Assembly (NCBI RefSeq): GCF_937910895.1
Contig: NZ_CALEMI010000066.1
Location: 1-64,000, forward strand
From: an uncultured Dokdonia sp.
GTDB taxonomy: Bacteria; Bacteroidota; Bacteroidia; Flavobacteriales; Flavobacteriaceae
Direction of reading: 5' to 3'
DNA: 64,000 bases
A model generated the notes under the pieces. It did no database searches. It was not told the origin of the DNA and was given only the letters and a program-made list of their open reading frames with translations. Below, in pieces: positions 57,492 through 64,000 of the stretch; position 1 is the stretch's first letter; every line of letters starts with the position of its first letter. The translations under genes and the position numbers were made by a program.

Positions 57492-57505
57492 ACTCACCAC
57501 TCACA
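57492..57505. repeat. Right arm of 14-bp inverted repeat flanking the four-helix-bundle gene
   Basis: ACTCACCACTCACA. Confidence 0.85.
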
Positions 57506-57520
57506 AACCCAACACGAACT

Positions 57521-58888
57521 ATGGATATACAATTACTAACAGCAGTACTCATAGGCATTAGTGTCCTGCTATTTTTAATACTCCGATTAAAATTTCAGGC
57601 ATTTATAGCATTATTGATTACGTGTATTGTGGTGGGGGTCATTGCTGGTATGGAACCCAAAACCATTCTGGATAGTGTAAAGAACGGAATGGGAGGAACG
57701 CTTGGTTTTGTAGCGACGGTGGTAGGTCTTGGAGCACTTTTTGGAGCTATATTAGAACGATCAGGTGGCGCACAACAATTAGCACTCGCTATGCTAAAAC
57801 TTTTTGGCGTGAAGAATGCGCATTGGGCAGTTATGCTTACTGGGTTTTTAGTAGCAATCCCTGTATTTTTTGATGTAGCGTTTATTATTCTAGTTCCGCT
57901 GATTTATGCGTTGCAAAAACAAACGAAGAAGTCATTGCTTTTATATGCGATTCCCTTATTAGCTGGACTTGCCATTACGCATACGTTTATTCCACCCACG
58001 CCAGGACCTATTGCTGTTGCAGATATTTTGGGAGCAGATCTAGGCTATGTCATTATTTTTGGATTTATAGCAGGCTTACCAGCTGCGATCATTGCGGGAC
58101 CACTACTCGCGAAACGTTTGTCAAAAACGATGCATATTGAGACTCCAGAGGATATGGTGACTACGACAGCGATTCCTGAGAATGCGCCTTCGGCAGTGAC
58201 AATACTACTTATTATAGCGATTCCCATTCTTCTAATTGTTTGTAATACGGTATTGGGAAGTCCGCTTTTTGATCAGGACACCTTACCAGTGTGGCTCAGC
58301 TATGCTGCTGGACTATTAGGGCATCCATTTGTAGCCCTTATTATTGCAAATTTGGTCGCTTGGTATGTGTTAGGAATTAACAAAGGGTTTTCAAAGCAAC
58401 AGCTATTAGAGATCTCTACAAAGTCACTGTATCCTGCGGGTGTGATCATATTACTTACGGGAGCAGGTGGCGCGTTTAAACAAATTTTGATTGATACAGG
58501 CGCAGGCGAAATGATCGCAGCATCATTAAGTGGCGACTTCTTCCCACCCGTTGTATTTGGATTTCTCGTCGCGGCTATTATACGCGTTTTGCAAGGGTCG
58601 GCGACGGTGGCGATGATTACGGCTGCGGGAATTACGGCTCCGTTGTTACATCAAATAAGTAATGGTGACGAAGTCTTACTTTTTACGCAACCACAATTAG
58701 CAGTACTTGTCATTGCTATTGCTTCTGGGGCAACTGTATTTTCGCATGTAAATGATAGTGGTTTTTGGTTGGTCAAACAATATCTCGGACTTACAGAAAA
58801 AGAGACGTTTCGATCTTGGACGATGATGACAACGCTGATAGCGATTGTTGGTCTTGTGGTTTCTACGCTATTATGGTATTTGGTGTAG
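57521..58888 (+). CDS. gntP: Gluconate:H+ symporter, GntP family
   Basis: ARFMxP-type permease: GFVATVVGLGALFGAILERSGGAQQLA, THTFIPPTPGPIAVADILGADLG, HVNDSGFWLVKQYLGLTEKETFRSWTMMTT. Confidence 0.9.
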   Translation: MDIQLLTAVLIGISVLLFLILRLKFQAFIALLITCIVVGVIAGMEPKTILDSVKNGMGGTLGFVATVVGLGALFGAILERSGGAQQLALAMLKLFGVKNAHWAVMLTGFLVAIPVFFDVAFIILVPLIYALQKQTKKSLLLYAIPLLAGLAITHTFIPPTPGPIAVADILGADLGYVIIFGFIAGLPAAIIAGPLLAKRLSKTMHIETPEDMVTTTAIPENAPSAVTILLIIAIPILLIVCNTVLGSPLFDQDTLPVWLSYAAGLLGHPFVALIIANLVAWYVLGINKGFSKQQLLEISTKSLYPAGVIILLTGAGGAFKQILIDTGAGEMIAASLSGDFFPPVVFGFLVAAIIRVLQGSATVAMITAAGITAPLLHQISNGDEVLLFTQPQLAVLVIAIASGATVFSHVNDSGFWLVKQYLGLTEKETFRSWTMMTTLIAIVGLVVSTLLWYLV

Positions 58889-58891
58889 GTA

Positions 58892-58907
58892 TGCTTTCGC
58901 GAAAGCG
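58892..58907. repeat. 16-bp palindrome, 15/16, 3' of gntP
   Basis: TGCTTTCGCGAAAGCG. Confidence 0.92.
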
Positions 58908-59082
58908 TATATTGGATTTGTCGAAATGCGAAAGCACATATTAAATGTATCGAAGTGCGAAAGCGTAAACTATCAGAATCGTTGCTAGAAAATCAATAAC
59001 AGTATGTACTTTTATGTACTAGAAATAAATTAATAATGGATGTTGGATGCGATTTCCGACTTCTCGAAAATATAAAAACAGC

Positions 59083-59481
59083 ATGAACTTTCACACACGT
59101 AAATGGATAAAACCTGAAGATTTGAATCCTAACGGAACACTCTTTGGCGGTAGATTATTAGAATGGATAGATGAAGAGGCGGCTTTGTATGCGATTATTC
59201 AACTTGAAAATCCGCGTACAGTTACGAAGTATATGAGTGAGATTGATTTTCGCGCAAGCGCAAAAAAAGGAGATATTATAGAGATTGGTATTGAGATTGT
59301 AGCCTTTGGTAGCGCTTCTCTAACCTTGCAATGTGAGGTGCGTAACAAGATGACACGGGAGGTAATCATTACCATAGAACGTATTGTGATGGTAGGACTT
59401 GATGAAGAAGGGAAGGCAAAACCTCATGGTAAAACAGAGGTCGAATATGTAAAGGATCGTATAGTAGACTCCAAAAAATAA
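59083..59481 (+). CDS. Hotdog-fold acyl-CoA thioesterase
   Basis: LNPNGTLFGGRLLEWIDEEAALYAI, SEIDFRASAKKGDIIEIGIEIVAFGSASL. Confidence 0.87.
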   Translation: MNFHTRKWIKPEDLNPNGTLFGGRLLEWIDEEAALYAIIQLENPRTVTKYMSEIDFRASAKKGDIIEIGIEIVAFGSASLTLQCEVRNKMTREVIITIERIVMVGLDEEGKAKPHGKTEVEYVKDRIVDSKK

Positions 59482-59580
59482 GAGTAGTTATCTTTAGGTA
59501 TAGACAGGTAACTATGATCGGGAATACCTTATTTTTTAACATATCGTTTTACATTTAGACATAACTAAACGAACCATACC

Positions 59581-60534
59581 ATGTCTAAATCAGTACTTGT
59601 GACTTTCCTCTGCTGTTTTTTTATAATTTCCTGTTCTAACGACGATAAAGTAGCGCTTACTAATGCCGAAGATAGAGAGATAGGTGCTTATGTGCGAACT
59701 ACAGAAACAGTGAATGCCGATTTCTCTATTCATAATCCAGCCGATATTTTTAGGGTAGAATTAGAAGTACACGATGAGCAAAATGGAGCGTTATTAGAAG
59801 CAATAGAAGTATATCTTACCTACAAAAAAACGGGAGCATTACCTTCAAATGAGGTGTTATTAAAAACACTTACTAGCGATGTTTTTGTCATCGGGCAATT
59901 CGGAAAACCAATAAGTCCGCTTACAGTTTCTTTCGAAGAGGCTTTAAGTGCTTTTAATCTTACTATGGCAGATATGTCCTGTAAAGATCAATTTGAGGTT
60001 AGGATTAACCAAAAGTTGACAGATGGTCGTTCTTTTACGACAGGGCAATCAAGCTCTAAAATTCTTGCAGCAGATGATTTTTGGAGTTCGCCGTTTTGCT
60101 ACACAATTAATGTGATAGATCCTATTGCAGAAGATATGTTTACAGGTTTTTATTTGCTAGAAAGTGTTCTAGATGGGCCTTTAGGTCCCACTTTTGGAGA
60201 GCCTCAATTGGTGGAAGTATATAAAGGTCATTCTACTAATGTACGTGAGATGCGATTGCGCCATCGGTTATCTATTGAACAGGAACAACCTCGAATTTTC
60301 AGATTTACAATCGTTTGTGATGAAGTTGTTTTTAGTAAAGATTTATTGTCCAGTAAAATAGGTTTTTGTGATATGGATCCCGCTATATTGTTAGGACCCG
60401 ATACAGAAAATGCCGCTATAGATTCAAATGATGATACGGTATTTGAGTTATGGTTTGTAGAAGGATATCTTGGTTTTGATGGTAATTGTGGTTTTGGAAC
60501 AGCACCTTCTAGAATTAAACTTTCTAAACAATAA
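59581..60534 (+). CDS. Tandem-paralogue lipoprotein 1
   Basis: Lipobox FIISCSNDDK; shared C-term SNDDTVFELWFVEGYLGFDGNCGFGTAPSRIKLSKQ. Confidence 0.82.
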   Translation: MSKSVLVTFLCCFFIISCSNDDKVALTNAEDREIGAYVRTTETVNADFSIHNPADIFRVELEVHDEQNGALLEAIEVYLTYKKTGALPSNEVLLKTLTSDVFVIGQFGKPISPLTVSFEEALSAFNLTMADMSCKDQFEVRINQKLTDGRSFTTGQSSSKILAADDFWSSPFCYTINVIDPIAEDMFTGFYLLESVLDGPLGPTFGEPQLVEVYKGHSTNVREMRLRHRLSIEQEQPRIFRFTIVCDEVVFSKDLLSSKIGFCDMDPAILLGPDTENAAIDSNDDTVFELWFVEGYLGFDGNCGFGTAPSRIKLSKQ

Positions 60535-60627
60535 AGGATCGAGATGACACTATGGATAAGTTAAATTTTATCGGTACGTACGTTTATGAGTAGTGATATT
60601 AATATATTTAATAAAATAACCAACCCA

Positions 60628-61620
60628 ATGAAAAATAAATACTTGCTACTCCTATTTATGGGAGGATTGCTCTCTTGTAGCAATGATGAAAAAGCGATTG
60701 AAGTTGTTACCGAAGAGGTAGAAAGAGGTGCTGTTATTAGAACTTTAGCGATCCATAATATGGATTTTGATATCAATGATCTACAAAGTACGTTTAGTAT
60801 TGATGTGGAGGAAATGGATATTGAAGATGGCGGTTTGTTAGAAGAAGTAGAAGTCTTCGTGCAGTTCAAAGATAATACGCCCGATAATGGAAATACAATA
60901 GTTTCCAATACTTTAATAGAAATAATTCCTGCGTCAGTATGGATTACGGGATCAAATGGGCTCCCTAAAACATCTCTTATATACACCTATGAAGAGCTTT
61001 TAACCGCTAGCGGATTAACAGTAGCAGAAGTTGCCGTGAAAGATCAATTTCTAGTTAATCTCAATTTAAAATTGACAGATGGTCGTGTCTTTAATGCGTC
61101 CAATGCGAGTTCTATTATACTCGCCTTTAACACCTTCTTTAGTTCTCCATTTTGTTATACGATTAATATGATAGCACCTATCCCAGAAGATTTTTTTACA
61201 GGAATGTATCTTATGGAATCTACACTAGATGGTCCTAATGGACAGACCTTTGTAAATGAATTTGGACAACCCTTTCCCAACGGAACTATTGTAGAAGTTA
61301 TTAAAGGGCATTCTACCAATACAAGAGAATTTAGAGCATATCATAATTTGCATCATATAGGTCTTGAAGCTCCCAGACGTTGGGAGTTTACAGTGGTAGA
61401 CAACCGTATCGTTATGGGGAAGAATCAACTCTCCTCTCCAGAAGGGTGGTGTACACGTAATGCAGCACCCACTTTACTAGGTCCAGATGTCGTACCTGGA
61501 ATAGCAGATCCAAATGATGATACTGTTTTTGAATTATGGTTTGTTGAGGGGTATTTAGGATTTGACGGTAGTTGTAATTATGGAACCGCACCTTCTAGAT
61601 ATCGATTTTCTAAACAATAA
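60628..61620 (+). CDS. Tandem-paralogue lipoprotein 2
   Basis: Lipobox GLLSCSNDEK; RGAVIRTLAIHN...; C-term PNDDTVFELWFVEGYLGFDGSCNYGTAPSRYRFSKQ; start at internal Met. Confidence 0.82.
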   Translation: MKNKYLLLLFMGGLLSCSNDEKAIEVVTEEVERGAVIRTLAIHNMDFDINDLQSTFSIDVEEMDIEDGGLLEEVEVFVQFKDNTPDNGNTIVSNTLIEIIPASVWITGSNGLPKTSLIYTYEELLTASGLTVAEVAVKDQFLVNLNLKLTDGRVFNASNASSIILAFNTFFSSPFCYTINMIAPIPEDFFTGMYLMESTLDGPNGQTFVNEFGQPFPNGTIVEVIKGHSTNTREFRAYHNLHHIGLEAPRRWEFTVVDNRIVMGKNQLSSPEGWCTRNAAPTLLGPDVVPGIADPNDDTVFELWFVEGYLGFDGSCNYGTAPSRYRFSKQ

Positions 61621-61735
61621 TCTATAAATAGAGACCTATTATACTGAGCGTAAAAGAATATTTTCTGCTTTTAAAACGCAACCTTTTGGGTAATTATAGA
61701 TAGTTAAGTGTATAGACTAATAAAAATTGAAAAAG

Positions 61736-62653
61736 ATGAAAAGAAATATAATAACCCTCACGATTGTGCTATTCACCTTATTAGGATGTAGTTCCGATGA
61801 AAAACCTATAGATGTTTTTTTAAATGCACCTAAAGGCGCCTTGCTTATAAATACAGAAATTGGCAATGACAATTTTATAATGACAGATTTAGAAAGTGAA
61901 TTTTCTGTAGAGGTCAGAGCAAATGACCAAGAAAAGGGGAATTTCTTTGATTTCGTTAGAGTGTATATCAGCTTTAAGAGTAATACTTCCAACGGATTAA
62001 ATAATAGGGATGAGGTTCTTTTAAGAGATATCCCAAGATCAGAATTTTATACTGGTGAGTTTGGTAGACCCCGCACATTATTAAATTATAGTTTCCAAGA
62101 AGCACTTGATGCGTTTGGACTAACTATAGGTGATGTTGCTCCAGGTGATCAATTTTATATTCGTCCAGATATGCACTTAAAGGACGGACGAATTATAGGA
62201 TATGCTAATAGAAGTCCAAGTATCATAGCTGATTTTTGTGAATACTCTCCTTTTTATTATCAAATTAATGTCATCAATCCTATTCAAGATTTTTTATACA
62301 CAGGAACTTACAATTATGAAGTTATTACGTCATCTAGTATGGAGGCAGTGCCACCATCTGGTGTTACCACTATTATTAATGGAGATCACGCCAATCAAAG
62401 ACGTTCTAATTTTTTAGATTTTACGGTAGCTGGTGACTTTATATTACCAGATATTTATCAGGAACGTGGCGGCGTATGTCGTTTTGGAGGAGGGATTGTT
62501 TTTTGGGGACCTCAGGAAACTAATTTCGGGCTTTTAGATCCGCTGGATGATTCTGTTTTTGAGGCTGATTTTGTCATCGGATATGATGGTTGGACAGGAG
62601 GAGATTTATCGGGTGATCCTATTACAGTAACGTATCGATTTTCTAAACAATAG
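61736..62653 (+). CDS. Tandem-paralogue lipoprotein 3 (divergent)
   Basis: Lipobox LLGCSSDEK; GDQFYIRPDMHLKDGR; C-term LDDSVFEADFVIGYDGWTGG...YRFSKQ. Confidence 0.8.
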   Translation: MKRNIITLTIVLFTLLGCSSDEKPIDVFLNAPKGALLINTEIGNDNFIMTDLESEFSVEVRANDQEKGNFFDFVRVYISFKSNTSNGLNNRDEVLLRDIPRSEFYTGEFGRPRTLLNYSFQEALDAFGLTIGDVAPGDQFYIRPDMHLKDGRIIGYANRSPSIIADFCEYSPFYYQINVINPIQDFLYTGTYNYEVITSSSMEAVPPSGVTTIINGDHANQRRSNFLDFTVAGDFILPDIYQERGGVCRFGGGIVFWGPQETNFGLLDPLDDSVFEADFVIGYDGWTGGDLSGDPITVTYRFSKQ

Positions 62654-62655
62654 TA

Positions 62656-62671
62656 CACTTTCGCGAAAGCG
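62656..62671. repeat. 16-bp palindrome, 15/16, after lipoprotein paralogue 3
   Basis: CACTTTCGCGAAAGCG. Confidence 0.92.
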
Positions 62672-62786
62672 TATAAAGAATATATACAATTGCTTTTTGT
62701 CCATATTCCATAGAAATTATCTCTAAAAGATATGCTTGAAGATATAACGATGTCAAACAATAATTAACCAACTAAACGTATATCCT

Positions 62787-63734
62787 ATGAAAAAAATTAC
62801 ATTTATTATCCTTAGTGTTGTTTTATGTATTTCTTGTAATGACGAAGAAAAAGCAATCGAAATTGTTCTAGAAGAAGTAGATAGAGGCGCTGTACTTCGT
62901 ACTTTACGTTTTAATAATGGCGAATTTGAAGTAAATAGCCCAGAGAGTACTTTTAGCTTAGATATAGAAGAGCAAGATATAGAAGAAGGTGGGCTTTTAA
63001 GTACGGTTGATGTTTTTGTATCCTTTATAGATAATACCCCTTCGGGAAATTTGGTTTCAACACAGCGAGTATTACTCGAAACATTGACACCAGATAATTT
63101 TACTTCCAACGGATTTGGACTCCCTAACATTACTTTAGAATATAGTTTTGCAGCGCTTTTGGACGCGACAGGTTTGACGATAGATCAAACTAATTGTAAA
63201 GATCAATTTCGTTTGGATTTGGATCTTAATTTGTCTGATGGTCTCACGTTTAATCTTAATAATTCTTCAGGAACAGTTGTAAATGCGAACGGATTTTTTA
63301 AATCTCCTTTTACATATTTAATTAATATTGTAGAACCTATTCCTTTAGACCAATTTACTGGTATATATGAGTATACAAGTGTTCAAGACGGTTTTTTTGG
63401 GCCTACGTATGGAGAAGAGGGATTGGTCACTATACGCAACGGACATTCTAATAACGTTAGGATTATAGATATAGGTGCATCAAGTTCTACATTGGAAATT
63501 GAGTTTAGCGTGGTATGTGATGCAACGATTGTGACGAGATACCAAAGGATTGGTTTTGGCTGTACGCTTGATCAATCTAATAGAATTTTAATCGGACCAG
63601 ATGCAATTGCTGTGACAGCAGATCCAAATGATGACACTGTTTTTGAATTACATATCTTAGAAGCATTTGAAGGATTTGATGCAATGTGTAACTTTGCAAA
63701 TACGCCTTCTAAAATTAGGTTTTCTAAACAATAG
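62787..63734 (+). CDS. Tandem-paralogue lipoprotein 4
   Basis: Lipobox CISCNDEEK; RGAVLRTLRFNN; C-term PNDDTVFELHILEAFEGFDAMCNFANTPSKIRFSKQ. Confidence 0.82.
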   Translation: MKKITFIILSVVLCISCNDEEKAIEIVLEEVDRGAVLRTLRFNNGEFEVNSPESTFSLDIEEQDIEEGGLLSTVDVFVSFIDNTPSGNLVSTQRVLLETLTPDNFTSNGFGLPNITLEYSFAALLDATGLTIDQTNCKDQFRLDLDLNLSDGLTFNLNNSSGTVVNANGFFKSPFTYLINIVEPIPLDQFTGIYEYTSVQDGFFGPTYGEEGLVTIRNGHSNNVRIIDIGASSSTLEIEFSVVCDATIVTRYQRIGFGCTLDQSNRILIGPDAIAVTADPNDDTVFELHILEAFEGFDAMCNFANTPSKIRFSKQ

Positions 63735-63736
63735 TA

Positions 63737-63752
63737 CGCTTTCGCGAAAGCG
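63737..63752. repeat. 16-bp palindrome after lipoprotein paralogue 4
   Basis: Exact match. Confidence 0.95.
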
Positions 63753-63865
63753 GATAAAAACATATAAAATTGTTTTGAATCATATTTCTAATAAAGTATT
63801 ATCAAGAGCTATTCTTGCAAGTATAAGGGTATTAAAACAATAATAAACTATCAAACTTGTATCCT

Positions 63866-64000
63866 ATGAAAAAAATCATTTTTAGTGTCCTTAGCCTTAT
63901 TTTGTTCATTTCTTGTAGTGAAGATGACAAAGCTATAGACACGGTATTTCAAGAGATAGAACGTGGCGCTATACTCCGTAATATAGATCGAGTATCCCCT
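63866..64000 (+). CDS. Tandem-paralogue lipoprotein 5, truncated by window edge
   Basis: MKKIIFSVLSLILFISCSEDDKAIDTVFQEIERGAILRNIDRVSP..., same N-terminal pattern as paralogues 2 and 4. Confidence 0.75.
   Translation, partial: MKKIIFSVLSLILFISCSEDDKAIDTVFQEIERGAILRNIDRVSP

Noticed and set aside
1-64000. Search for tRNA, rRNA, integrase, transposase, phage structural genes, cas genes
   Set aside because: None recognised in the supplied ORFs or by eye in intergenic sequence; a tRNAscan/Infernal run would be needed to exclude small RNAs

Overview
The window is a Flavobacteriaceae-like (Bacteroidota) chromosome segment: AT-rich, with a T9SS-type C-terminal sorting domain, TAnnTTTG-type promoters and a flavobacterial gene complement. 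No rRNA, tRNA, CRISPR array, transposase or phage structural gene was recognised. Main contents: (1) a curli-type amyloid secretion locus (109-6436) with a CsgH-like/CsgE fusion and a CsgG carrying an extra beta-barrel-like C-terminus; (2) a secreted MACPF + ankyrin-repeat giant (6673-10020, -); (3) purM, then an accessory block that includes an AraC-HTH + BLUF blue-light regulator beside an msrA lacking an ATG start, then prfA-pyrF; (4) a zincin protease with sorting domain, a PqqB-like MBL protein and fused isobutyryl-CoA mutase (icmF); (5) a hybrid histidine kinase, three parvulin/SurA-like genes and a MoxR ATPase; (6) a compact class I lanthipeptide-type RiPP cluster (36075-41334) with a split LanB, LanC, a DinB-like protein and a 73-aa Cys-rich precursor, lying between moxR and aconitase; (7) housekeeping genes including truA, a gluconate operon with a gluconokinase-6PGDH fusion, and a small four-helix-bundle cassette bounded by inverted repeats; (8) a tandem array of at least five paralogous surface-type lipoproteins running off the right edge. 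A recurring 16-bp perfect palindrome CGCTTTCGCGAAAGCG (12 full or near-full copies, both intergenic and inside genes) runs across the window and is not explained by any gene annotation. The strongest candidates for an undescribed system are the RiPP cluster, the AraC-BLUF/MsrA pair, the MACPF-ankyrin protein and the palindrome family. All calls are by eye from the sequence; no database search was run.
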